DNA of 7,704 nucleotides from NCBI GenBank assembly GCA_900769205.1, contig CAAGFS010000129.1:1-7704 (forward strand), read 5' to 3'. Origin of the DNA: Clostridia bacterium (GTDB lineage Bacteria > Bacillota > Clostridia > Christensenellales > CAG-917). Position numbers and translations under genes: made by a program. Below, in pieces: positions 1-6,583 of this stretch (positions are counted from its first letter, which is position 1; every line of letters begins with the position of its first letter). Below the pieces are notes generated by a model, which saw only the letters and a program-made list of their open reading frames with translations, ran no database searches and had not been told where the DNA came from.

Positions 1-989
1 ACAAAGACGTGCTCACGGGCGAGATAGTCGATCTGCTCGGCGGACTCGACGATTTGAAAAACAAGACGATTTGCACTGTCACTTCTCCCGAAGACGTGTT
101 CGAAGCGGACGGACTCAGGGTTTTGCGTATGGTGCGTTTTGCAAGCGAACTCGGCTTTAAAGTGGAAAAGCAGACCTTTGACACCGCAAAGAAAAACGCG
201 TGGCGCGTGAAGGATATTGCCGTCGAGCGAGTCAGGGACGAGCTTTGCAAAATCTTCGTTGCAGACACAAGACATCCCGCGCCCGAAAGGGAAAACGCGC
301 ACCTTCGCGGATTGCGTATGCTTGACGAACTCGGGCTTGTGGATATGCTTTTGCCCGAACTTTCCGCTCTCAAAGGACTTGCGCAACCTGCAAAATACCA
401 TCTGTACGACGCCTTCGAGCATAGCGTCAAAGCGTTTGAATATTCTCCCGCCGACCTTCGCTTTGCCGCACTTCTGCACGACGTGGGCAAGGCGCCCGCG
501 ATGAAAGAAAACGGCAATATGCACGCTCACGACGTCGTGGGAGAAAAGATGGTGCGCAACGTGGCGAACAGGTTGCGATTTTCAAAGGAAGATACGGCGA
601 CTTTGTGCGCGCTGGTCAGGTTGCATATGGTTGACATAAACGGCAACACGTCGGAGAGCAAGCTGCGTTTGTTCTGCGTGAAGAACCACGTATATATAGA
701 TCGTCTTTTGCGCCTTATGGACGTTGACGCGCTTGCGAGCGCGGGCAAAATCACAAGGGAAAACCGTGTGCGCACCGTGTGGGAAAATATGAAAAAGGAC
801 GGCGTGCCTTTGCGCGTCAAGGATCTTGCGGTGGGTGGCAACGACCTTGTGCGACTCGGTTTTCAACCCGACGAACGCGCCCAAGCGCTCCGTGAACTTT
901 TGTACGACACCGCGCTCAATCCTTCTCTCAACGACAGGGATAAGGCGTTGAAATATCTGAAAAACAAAAAAGAAAAAATCCAAAGATAA
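1..989 (+). CDS. cca: CCA tRNA nucleotidyltransferase, C-terminal part (5' end outside window)
   Basis: This enzyme adds or repairs the 3'-CCA end of tRNAs in the cytoplasm using CTP and ATP. The frame is open to the left edge (codons from base 3), so the GTG at 9 is an internal valine and the catalytic GSxxDxD region lies upstream of the window. Numbering from that codon, the segment around 8-23 (DLLGGLDDLKNKTI) and the ADGLRVLRMVRFASELGF stretch (33-50) match the end of the nucleotidyltransferase head and the conserved RhxRxxRFA motif. ERVRDELCKIF (73-83) is the next family motif. An HD domain follows: H138, the H157-D158 pair in LLHDVGK, H174 and an aspartate near 238-240. The end (LAVGGNDLVRLGF) is typical of HD-containing bacterial CCA enzymes. 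A related poly(A) polymerase-type enzyme is the main alternative. The rmuC gene follows after 14 nt and is probably co-transcribed. Confidence 0.9.
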   Translation, partial: KDVLTGEIVDLLGGLDDLKNKTICTVTSPEDVFEADGLRVLRMVRFASELGFKVEKQTFDTAKKNAWRVKDIAVERVRDELCKIFVADTRHPAPERENAHLRGLRMLDELGLVDMLLPELSALKGLAQPAKYHLYDAFEHSVKAFEYSPADLRFAALLHDVGKAPAMKENGNMHAHDVVGEKMVRNVANRLRFSKEDTATLCALVRLHMVDINGNTSESKLRLFCVKNHVYIDRLLRLMDVDALASAGKITRENRVRTVWENMKKDGVPLRVKDLAVGGNDLVRLGFQPDERAQALRELLYDTALNPSLNDRDKALKYLKNKKEKIQR

Positions 990-1003
990 AAGGGGACACT
1001 CAA

Positions 1004-2317
1004 ATGACGGGATTGTACGTTCTTGGCGCGATTTGCGCGGTGCTTTGCGCAGCGGCTATCGTGCTTTTGCTTCTCATTTTCAGGAAAAAAAGCGACGTGA
1101 ACGCGCACGGCGCGAGCGTTGACGACCTTGTGCGCGAAAACGAAAGGCTCAAAAACGAGCTGGATACGGCAATAAAAATCAACAATACCATGCTCACGGG
1201 CGCGATAAACGCGCAGACCAACAATATCGGAGCGCTTGCGGAGAGAATGGACAGATTTGCCATCTCAACGCAACAGGGGCTTGCGGAAGTGAGACAATCC
1301 ACCGCAAAGAGCATTGCCGATCTGCGCCTTGCAAACGAGCAGAGCATCAAGGAAATGAAGGCGGACAACGCCGTTCAGCTTGACAAAATGCGCCAGACCG
1401 TCGATGAAAAATTGAGCGCGACTTTGGAGCAAAGATTCAATCAATCTTTCAAAATCGTCAACGACAGGCTTGAAGAAATCAACCGCACTTTCGGCGAGTT
1501 GCAAAACTTGCAGACGGGCGTCAACGACCTTAACCGCATTTTCAAAAACGTCAAAACGCGCGGAACGTGGGGGGAAGTGTCCCTTGAAAATCTGCTGTCG
1601 CAGATACTTGCGCCCGAGCAGTACGCAAAGCAGGTGCGCATAAAACGCGGAAGTGAAGATATGGTGGATTTCGTCATAAGAATGCCTGGAAAAGCGGACG
1701 AAGAAGTGTTGTTGCCAATCGACGCAAAGTTTCCCGTGGAAGACTACGCGCGCCTTGTGGAAGCGTCCGAAAGGGGAGATTCCGACGGAGTCGAAAGCGC
1801 AAGCAAAGCCCTTGCTCAACGCGTGAAGACGGAGGCGATGAGCATACGCGACAAGTACGTCACTCCGCCCAAAACCACGGATTTTGCCATTATGTATCTG
1901 CCCACCGAAGGTCTTTACGCCGAAGTGTTGCGCAGAGAAGGATTGGTTGAAGAAATACAAAACAAATATCGCATCGTGGTGTGCGGTCCGACCACCATCG
2001 CCGCGTTGCTCAACAGTTTGCAGATGGGGTTCAGAAGCGTTGCGATCGAAAAGCGCAGCACGGAAATCGGCAAACTTCTGCAAGGCTTTATGAGCGATTT
2101 CGCGTTGTTTACAAAGCTTTTGCAACAGACGGGCGACAAGATCGACGGAGTGAGAAAGTCGCTTGAAAACGCCGAAAAACGCACTGCGATAATCGGCAAG
2201 AAACTCAATAAAATCAACAGTCTTTCGGACGAGAAAGGTCCCGATATGGAGCAACTTATCGGGAGCGTGCAAGACGAGGAAATCACGTTTAAGGAAGAAG
2301 ATATTTATGAAGGCTGA
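1004..2317 (+). CDS. rmuC: RmuC family protein (DUF195), membrane-anchored
   Basis: RmuC-family proteins are predicted nuclease-like factors, linked in E. coli to limiting recombination at inverted repeats; the biochemistry is poorly known. The 437-residue product starts with one hydrophobic segment (about 4-26) followed by RKK, which predicts an N-terminal anchor with a cytoplasmic body. A long charged stretch (about 37-165) looks like coiled coil. The conserved RmuC core follows: GTWGE (187-191), LPIDAKFPVEDY (237-248), a YVTPPKTTDFAIMYLPTEGLYAEVLRR block (285-311) and CGPTTIAALLNSLQMGF (327-343). Length is usual for the family. The ATG at 1004 has an AGGGGA ribosome binding site at 991-996. 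The stop overlaps the start of the PHP gene by 11 nt, implying translational coupling. Family assignment is firm; the cellular role here is inference. Confidence 0.9.
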   Translation: MTGLYVLGAICAVLCAAAIVLLLLIFRKKSDVNAHGASVDDLVRENERLKNELDTAIKINNTMLTGAINAQTNNIGALAERMDRFAISTQQGLAEVRQSTAKSIADLRLANEQSIKEMKADNAVQLDKMRQTVDEKLSATLEQRFNQSFKIVNDRLEEINRTFGELQNLQTGVNDLNRIFKNVKTRGTWGEVSLENLLSQILAPEQYAKQVRIKRGSEDMVDFVIRMPGKADEEVLLPIDAKFPVEDYARLVEASERGDSDGVESASKALAQRVKTEAMSIRDKYVTPPKTTDFAIMYLPTEGLYAEVLRREGLVEEIQNKYRIVVCGPTTIAALLNSLQMGFRSVAIEKRSTEIGKLLQGFMSDFALFTKLLQQTGDKIDGVRKSLENAEKRTAIIGKKLNKINSLSDEKGPDMEQLIGSVQDEEITFKEEDIYEG

Positions 2318-3098
2318 CCTGCATATTCACACCACGAGAAGCGACGGCTCGAAAAGCCCGACGGAAGTTGTGCGTTGGGCAAAAGAAAAGGGGCTCGAAG
2401 TGATGGCAATCACCGATCACGACAGCGTCGCAGGGCTTGAAGAAGGGCGCGAAGAAGCGAGAAAACTCGGCATAAAGTTTGTGGACGGAATTGAGTTTTC
2501 CACCTTTTCAATTTGCGAAATACACGTTTTAGGCTACAATATCGACTACAAAAAGCCCGATTTTGTGCAAGAACTTGCCTGCGTCAAGGATATGCGCAGA
2601 CAGCGCAATCAACAGATTGGCACAAAGCTGAATGCACTCGGCATCAACCTCGATATAGACTTTTCGGGGGACGGGCTCGGGCGCATGAATATGGCGCGCG
2701 CAATGGTTGCAAAAGGCTTTTGCAACGACGTGAACGAGGCGTTTGAAAAGTATCTCGGGCCAAGCGGAAAAGCCTATTGCGACACCAAACGGCTCACTCC
2801 CGCAGGGGCTGTGCAACTCATCAAAAAGTACGGCGGTTTTGCATCCGTCGCGCATCCGAAAAAATACCTTCTCGACAAGCGACTCGACCTTCTTCTCGAC
2901 GGACTGAAAAAGTTTGGACTTGACGGGCTCGAACTCAACTATCCGTCCCACAACGCGCAGGATATGGCAAAGTTTGACGCGATTGCAAAGGCACACCGTC
3001 TTTTGCCGACGGGCGGGAGTGATTATCACGGCGACGAAGACAAGAACTTCGTTTACGAGCTTGACGTGCGCACCGCAAGAAGGCTCGGCGTGATGTGA
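2307..3098 (+). CDS. PHP-domain metal-dependent phosphoesterase (TrpH/YciV-like)
   Basis: The 263-residue protein has the PHP (polymerase and histidinol phosphatase) fold, probably cytosolic and binding a metal cluster. Visible ligand motifs are DLHIHTTRSDG (H6, H8, D13), ITDHDSV (D37, H38, D39), GIEF (E63), EIHVLGY (H73), SVAHPKKY (H183) and GGSDYHG (D239, H241). Length and motif order match the TrpH/YciV (RNase AM) group, whose members hydrolyse 3',5'-nucleoside bisphosphates or trim RNA from the 5' end; the substrate here cannot be read from sequence. The block usually written GRPHxARALV appears as GRMNMARAMV, with Asn128 where His is common. The ATG at 2307 has AAGGAAG at 2291-2297 and overlaps rmuC by 11 nt. 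It is the last gene of the plus-strand run and is followed by a hairpin terminator. Confidence 0.85.
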   Translation: MKADLHIHTTRSDGSKSPTEVVRWAKEKGLEVMAITDHDSVAGLEEGREEARKLGIKFVDGIEFSTFSICEIHVLGYNIDYKKPDFVQELACVKDMRRQRNQQIGTKLNALGINLDIDFSGDGLGRMNMARAMVAKGFCNDVNEAFEKYLGPSGKAYCDTKRLTPAGAVQLIKKYGGFASVAHPKKYLLDKRLDLLLDGLKKFGLDGLELNYPSHNAQDMAKFDAIAKAHRLLPTGGSDYHGDEDKNFVYELDVRTARRLGVM

Positions 3099-3126
3099 AA
3101 GACGGAAAAAGAAAAAAGCGTAAAAG

Positions 3127-3151
3127 AAAGCAGGCATTGCGCCTGCTTTTT
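3127..3151. terminator. Bidirectional rho-independent terminator
   Basis: A perfect 9-bp stem (3127-3135 with 3141-3149) encloses a 5-nt loop (ATTGC) and runs into TTTTT on the plus strand, 28 nt after the PHP stop codon. Read on the minus strand, the same stem is followed by TTTCTTTT, so it can also stop the convergent csoR-copA transcript. The position between two convergent genes supports this double use. Confidence 0.85.
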
Positions 3152-3165
3152 CAATTGCCGTTTGC

Positions 3166-3229
3166 GATACGCCGTCGGTGATACGCCGTCGGTGATACGT
3201 CGTCGGTGATACGTCGTCGGTGATACGTT
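3166..3229. repeat. Tandem repeat of a 14-bp unit, four copies plus a partial fifth
   Basis: Units of GATACGCCGTCGGT start at 3166, 3180, 3194 and 3208, with a partial copy at 3222. Units 1 and 2 are identical; units 3 and 4 are identical and differ from the first two by C to T at position 7, giving an AABB order. The partial copy has one further change (GATACGTTG). Solitary GATACGC words also occur at 3314 and 3344. The array lies in the 254-nt gap between the PHP and copA stops, beyond the shared terminator. The unit is not a multiple of three, so coding use is unlikely. In the rest of this gap (3230-3352) I see no gene. Function is unknown; it may be a minisatellite or a protein-binding array. 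Confidence 0.9.
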
Positions 3230-3352
3230 GCGGAGCGCATCGTTGACGCCTTCCGACACTTCGTCCGAAAAGCGACGTGCAATCCGAGCCACGGCGTTTT
3301 GCACGGAGTTTCCGATACGCAGAAACGTCGTTGCTTTTTGAGTGATACGCGG

Positions 3353-3562
3353 TCAGTTGATGCTTGCCACTTCATAACCTTCGTCGGTGACGGCTTTTGC
3401 AAGTGTTGCGTCATCAACGGGGTGAGATAGAGTGACGGTTGCGTTTTTGTTTTCGAGAGATACGGCAACGGATTGGACTCCGTCAACGTTTGCGAGAGCG
3501 TTTTTGACGTGCGCGACGCAGTGGTTGCACATCATACCTTCGATATTCAAAGTTTTTTGCAT
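3353..3562 (-). CDS. copZ: Possible free CopZ-like copper chaperone from an internal start in copA
   Basis: The last 69 codons of copA begin with an ATG at 3562 that has its own strong ribosome binding site and could be translated alone. The product (MQKTLNIEGMMCNHCVAHVKN...) is a complete HMA domain of the size usual for CopZ chaperones, with the MxCxxC copper site (C12, C15 of the short form) and the closing GYEV motif. CopZ-type proteins carry Cu(I) in the cytoplasm to CopA and CsoR. There is no stop codon between the pump and this domain, so the same codons also form the C-terminus of the long protein. Seen: an intact frame and a strong SD. Inferred: that the short form is made. The alternatives are a plain fusion, or a copA stop codon lost from an ancestral copA-copZ pair. 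Confidence 0.5.
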   Translation of the reverse strand: MQKTLNIEGMMCNHCVAHVKNALANVDGVQSVAVSLENKNATVTLSHPVDDATLAKAVTDEGYEVASIN

Positions 3563-5953
3563 AATTATTTCTCCTTTTTCGACCGCAAGGTCGCAGTTGT
3601 TTTCGGAAGAGGGTTTTGCAAGCTCGTCGGACAGATCGCAGGGCAGAATGACGTTTTTGCGTTTTTTGCGCCGAGCGGGCTTTTGGAGATTGACAAGGTT
3701 GAGGCGCAGAGCGTTGAGCACCACGCACACGCTTGACAGGCTCATAGCCAAAGCGGCAATCATCGGATTGAGCGTGAGATTGAGCGGGGGGAAGGAAAAC
3801 ACGCCCGCCGCGACGGGTATGCACACCAGATTGTAAATGAACGCCCAGAACAGATTTTGTTTTACGTTGCGCAGAGTGTGGCGGGAGAGAGTGATTGCGC
3901 GCACCACGTCCGAAAGCCCCGACCTGATGAGCACCACGTCCGCACTGTCTATGGCGACGTCGGTGCCGGCGCCGATTGCGATGCCCACGTCCGCGCGGGT
4001 GAGAGCGGGAGCGTCGTTTACGCCGTCCCCGACCATAATGACTTTTCCGCAACGTGACAGAGCGGAAACCACCTTGTCTTTGTCTTGGGGAAGGACGTCG
4101 GACACGACCTTGTCAACGTTGCATTGTTTTGCGACGTCTTGAGCGGAAAGCGCGTTGTCGCCGGTGAGCATAATCACCTGCAAGCCCTGCTCGTGCAAAT
4201 CGCGCACCGCTTGCGCGCTGTCGGGTTTCACGGCGTCCGCAACCGCGATTACGCCTGCCAGAGAGCCGTCGAGCGCAACGTACACCGCGGTTTTGCCTTG
4301 CTCCGAAAGAGCGGTGACGGCGTCGGTTGCAACGGACGCGTCAACGCCTTGGTCACTCATCAACGACAGGTTGCCCGCAAGCGCGTTTCTGCCTTGCACG
4401 ACGCCTTTCAAGCCGTGTCCCGGCAGGTTGACAAAGTCGGTTGCGGGGGAAGGCGGTGCACCGTCAATTTCGGTTGCCTTGCTCAAGATTGCGGTTGCGA
4501 TTGGGTGTGAGCTTCCGCTTTCGAGACTTGCGCAGATTCGGACTATATCGTCTGCGGACAGGGTTGAAACGTCGTCCGTTTGCGTGCCGTTTCGGTTTGA
4601 TGACGGCGAGGTTGCAAAGCACAGAACGTCCGTGACGACGGGCTTGCCCTCGGTGATCGTGCCCGTCTTGTCAAGCACGGCAAAATCGGCTTTTCCCGCT
4701 TGTTCGAGAGCGGTTGCCGTCTTGAAAAGTATGCCGTTTTTTGCGCCTTTGCCACTGCCGACCATGATTGCGACGGGGGTTGCAAGACCGAGCGCGCAGG
4801 GGCAGGAAATGACCAGAACGCTTATTGCGTGTTTGAGTGAAGCGTCCCAGTTTCCGGTGACGGCAATCCACACGATGAAAACGAGCAAAGCAACGCAAAT
4901 GACACTTGGCACAAACACTCCAGACACTTTATCTGCCGTTTTTGCGATGGGAGCCTTGGATGACGACGCGTCTTCGACAAGCTTGATTATGTGTGCAAGG
5001 GTGGTGTCGTCGCCCACTTTTTCCGCGCGTACGGTGACGAAACCGTCCACGTTTGAAGTGCCTGAAATCACTCTGGAGCTGACCGTCTTTTCAACGGGCA
5101 TACTCTCACCCGTGACGGAGGCTTCGTTGACGGTTGCAAAGCCTTGCACGATCACGCCGTCCGCGGGGAAGTTCTCGCCCGGGCGCACGACGAAAAGGTC
5201 GCCTTGCGCGAGATCGGACAAGGGCACTTCCTTTTCCGTTCCGTCAACGAGAACGTGCACGGTTTGCGGTGCAAGCGCCATAAGCCCCTTGATTGCGGAA
5301 GTGGTTTTGCCTTTGCTGTACGACTCAAGAGTTTTGCCCAGCGTGATGAGCACCAGTATCATCGCGGACGATTCGAAATAGAGATTGTGCGCAAGGTGCG
5401 TGAGATATTCGGGGTGCACGCCTGCCTGAATCATCAGCGCAACGCTGTACACAAAGGATATAAGACTGCCCATGGAAACGAGCGTGTCCATATTGGGCGA
5501 GCGGTGCAGAATCGCCTTGGTTCCGCTGATGAAAAAGCGGCAGTTGATTGCAAGGATGACAAAGGACAGCACAAGCTGATATATTGCGATTGCCATCTGA
5601 TCGTTCGCAAGTGCGCCCGCAGGCCAACCCCACATCACCACGCCCATCGACACGTACATCAACGGAATGAGAACGACTGCGGACACTATAAAGCGCGCAA
5701 GCATAACGAGCGTGGGATTTGCCTTGCGTTTTTGCGGAGCGTCCGATGCGGGAGTCGCCTTGTAGCCCGCGTCCGAAACCGCGCGTTCGACGTCCTTGGA
5801 CGTGAGCGGAGGAGTGAAGTCCACCACCATAGAATTGGTGAGCAGGCTGACGCTGACGGACTTTACGCCGTCAAGCGCGCCGACGACTTTTTCGACGCGC
5901 GCACTGCACGCCGAGCACGTCATGCCCGATACGATATATTTGAGTTTTGCCAT
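3353..5953 (-). CDS. copA: Cu(I)-translocating P1B-type ATPase with N- and C-terminal HMA domains
   Basis: This 866-residue membrane pump should export Cu(I) from the cytoplasm at the cost of ATP. In order: an N-terminal HMA domain (about 3-65) with GMTCSAC (C13, C16); four membrane segments (about 82-208); the actuator with TGE (281-283); membrane segments 5-6 carrying CPC (384-386); the phosphorylation site DKTGT (D428); the ATP-site SSHP (H483); TGDN (597-600) and GDGVNDAP (642-649); then membrane segments 7-8 with Y707-N708 and MSLSS (737-741), the Cu(I) selectivity residues. A basic linker (about 757-797) leads to a second HMA domain with CNHC (C809, C812), which is unusual at this end. 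The start chosen is the ATG at 5953, right before the HMA domain; the longer frame (from 6052) would overlap csoR. The SD is weak and the csoR stop is 20 nt upstream, so translational coupling is likely. Confidence 0.95.
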   Translation of the reverse strand: MAKLKYIVSGMTCSACSARVEKVVGALDGVKSVSVSLLTNSMVVDFTPPLTSKDVERAVSDAGYKATPASDAPQKRKANPTLVMLARFIVSAVVLIPLMYVSMGVVMWGWPAGALANDQMAIAIYQLVLSFVILAINCRFFISGTKAILHRSPNMDTLVSMGSLISFVYSVALMIQAGVHPEYLTHLAHNLYFESSAMILVLITLGKTLESYSKGKTTSAIKGLMALAPQTVHVLVDGTEKEVPLSDLAQGDLFVVRPGENFPADGVIVQGFATVNEASVTGESMPVEKTVSSRVISGTSNVDGFVTVRAEKVGDDTTLAHIIKLVEDASSSKAPIAKTADKVSGVFVPSVICVALLVFIVWIAVTGNWDASLKHAISVLVISCPCALGLATPVAIMVGSGKGAKNGILFKTATALEQAGKADFAVLDKTGTITEGKPVVTDVLCFATSPSSNRNGTQTDDVSTLSADDIVRICASLESGSSHPIATAILSKATEIDGAPPSPATDFVNLPGHGLKGVVQGRNALAGNLSLMSDQGVDASVATDAVTALSEQGKTAVYVALDGSLAGVIAVADAVKPDSAQAVRDLHEQGLQVIMLTGDNALSAQDVAKQCNVDKVVSDVLPQDKDKVVSALSRCGKVIMVGDGVNDAPALTRADVGIAIGAGTDVAIDSADVVLIRSGLSDVVRAITLSRHTLRNVKQNLFWAFIYNLVCIPVAAGVFSFPPLNLTLNPMIAALAMSLSSVCVVLNALRLNLVNLQKPARRKKRKNVILPCDLSDELAKPSSENNCDLAVEKGEIIMQKTLNIEGMMCNHCVAHVKNALANVDGVQSVAVSLENKNATVTLSHPVDDATLAKAVTDEGYEVASIN
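3563..3579 (-). promoter_or_regulatory. Internal ribosome binding site for the CopZ-like domain
   Basis: On the minus strand AAAAAGGAG (3579-3571) is followed by an A/T-rich 8-nt spacer and ATG (3562-3560). This match is much better than the one before copA itself. Within the long frame it encodes the linker residues EKGEII, a sequence with no obvious structural need, which fits a retained intergenic SD. Confidence 0.65.
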
Positions 5954-5973
5954 AATAGCCTGCCGTGGGGGAG

Positions 5974-6297
5974 TTATTTGAGTTGTTTGATGAGGGAGAG
6001 GGCTTCGGCAAGGACGGAGACGTCGCCTTGTTGCACCTGCTCCACGACGCACGTCTTCAGATGCTCGGACAAGATGACGTAGCCCACGTTTTGCAACGCG
6101 CTTTCAACCGCGGACAACTGCACAAGCACGTCGCCGCAATAACGATTGTCGTTGAGCATGGTTTTTATACCGCCCAACTGCCCGATGATTCTGTTGAGCC
6201 TGACGTTCAGGTCTTTGAGTTGCTCGTCAGAGTGCGGAGTGTGCTTGTGGTGTTTGCAATCGGAGCAACAGGAGCAAGTCGGTTGATTTTGGTCCAT
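5974..6297 (-). CDS. csoR: CsoR-family copper-sensing transcriptional repressor
   Basis: This 107-residue all-helical DNA-binding repressor should release its operator when it binds Cu(I). The core (about 25-107) shows the family pattern LNRIIGQLGGIKTMLNDNRYCGDVLVQLSAVESAL, with the CsoR metal ligands C54, H79 and C83 (the Cys-His-Cys set of copper sensors rather than formaldehyde-sensing FrmR). The N-terminus is unusual: residues 8-22 hold four Cys and four His (CSCCSDCKHHKHTPH). The ATG at 6297 has AAGGAA about 8 nt upstream. It is the first gene of the operon, 20 nt ahead of copA, with a matching operator upstream, so autoregulation together with copA is expected. Confidence 0.93.
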   Translation of the reverse strand: MDQNQPTCSCCSDCKHHKHTPHSDEQLKDLNVRLNRIIGQLGGIKTMLNDNRYCGDVLVQLSAVESALQNVGYVILSEHLKTCVVEQVQQGDVSVLAEALSLIKQLK

Positions 6298-6461
6298 AGT
6301 GGTTTTCCTTTTTTGATGAGATTACACCGCGAGAGTGTTGTGTGCAAGAAGGCAATTTTCCGTCCATGCGCTTTCCATACGCCATGGTGACTCGCGACGA
6401 TCGCCTTGTGACTCGGATGAGTCGTATATTGCCTTTTGCATACCCTGTGGGGGTATATTTC
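6298..6461 (-). other. Leader region of the csoR-copA transcript
   Basis: If transcription starts about 7 nt after the -10 box, the csoR mRNA carries some 160 nt before the ATG. The region contains the CsoR operator, a direct repeat of GTGACTCG (6387-6394 and 6408-6415) and a small 5-bp inverted repeat GACTC/GAGTC (6410-6414 with 6419-6423). I see no credible leader peptide: the ATG at 6385 on this strand has no SD and its frame runs into csoR out of phase. No known riboswitch was recognised. Confidence 0.45.
6440..6456 (-). promoter_or_regulatory. CsoR operator (copper box)
   Basis: Perfect inverted repeat ATACCC (6440-6445), TGTGG, GGGTAT (6451-6456). This is the GC-centred ATACCC...GGGTAT pattern of CsoR binding sites known from Bacillota. 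It lies upstream of csoR and just downstream of the predicted transcription start, so bound CsoR would block early elongation or open-complex formation. Confidence 0.8.
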
Positions 6462-6467
6462 GATATG

Positions 6468-6518
6468 AGTATAAAGCGGGGGAAGGCGGTTGTCAAGCAA
6501 AAAATAATTTTTTTTTGC
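6468..6518 (-). promoter_or_regulatory. Sigma-A promoter for csoR-copA with UP-like A/T tracts
   Basis: On the minus strand a consensus -35 TTGACA (6496-6491), a 17-nt spacer and -10 TATACT (6473-6468, one mismatch to TATAAT) are present. Directly upstream (about 6518-6499) lies a run of A and T tracts that resembles an UP element. The promoter is near consensus, so strong repression by CsoR would be needed when copper is low. Confidence 0.82.
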
Positions 6519-6537
6519 AAAATGCCCAATAAAATCG

Positions 6538-6564
6538 TTGCGCCGATTGTATATATAATATAAA
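6538..6564 (+). promoter_or_regulatory. Candidate promoter for the downstream surface-protein gene
   Basis: The A/T-rich stretch 6548-6573 contains TATAAT (6554-6559) and an overlapping TATAAA (6559-6564). The only plausible -35 is TTGCGC (6538-6543), 15 nt from TATAAA, which is a short spacer; TATAAT has no good -35. Start site about 100 nt before the ATG at 6675. Weakly supported. Confidence 0.35.
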
Positions 6565-6583
6565 ATATATATTCGCGTATAGA

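Noticed and set aside
9..11. GTG at 9 as the true start of the CCA enzyme gene
   Set aside because: The frame is open to the window edge and the protein would lack the catalytic head; the preceding codons fit the family, so it is an internal valine.
1265..2272. A 335-codon open frame on the minus strand, antisense to rmuC
   Set aside because: RmuC motifs on the plus strand are clear; the antisense product is His/Phe/Arg-rich with no family features.
3166..3229. CRISPR-like array
   Set aside because: The 14-bp units abut directly with no spacers, and no cas genes are present.
4155..5381. A 408-codon open frame on the plus strand, antisense to copA
   Set aside because: copA on the minus strand has every catalytic motif of its family; the antisense product shows no recognisable domain and is low-complexity Ser/Thr/Ala. 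It is a shadow of the copA codon pattern, as is the overlapping frame at 5144-6082.
5954..6052. A 33-residue N-terminal extension of CopA
   Set aside because: It would overlap csoR by 79 nt, is Arg/Pro-rich, and the HMA domain begins immediately after the ATG at 5953.
6298..6385. Leader peptide starting at the minus-strand ATG at 6385
   Set aside because: No ribosome binding site precedes it, and the frame runs on out of phase into csoR with no early stop.
6490..6510. Plus-strand -35 box TTGTCA at 6490-6495
   Set aside because: It is the complement of the csoR -35 region and no -10 box lies at suitable spacing on the plus strand.
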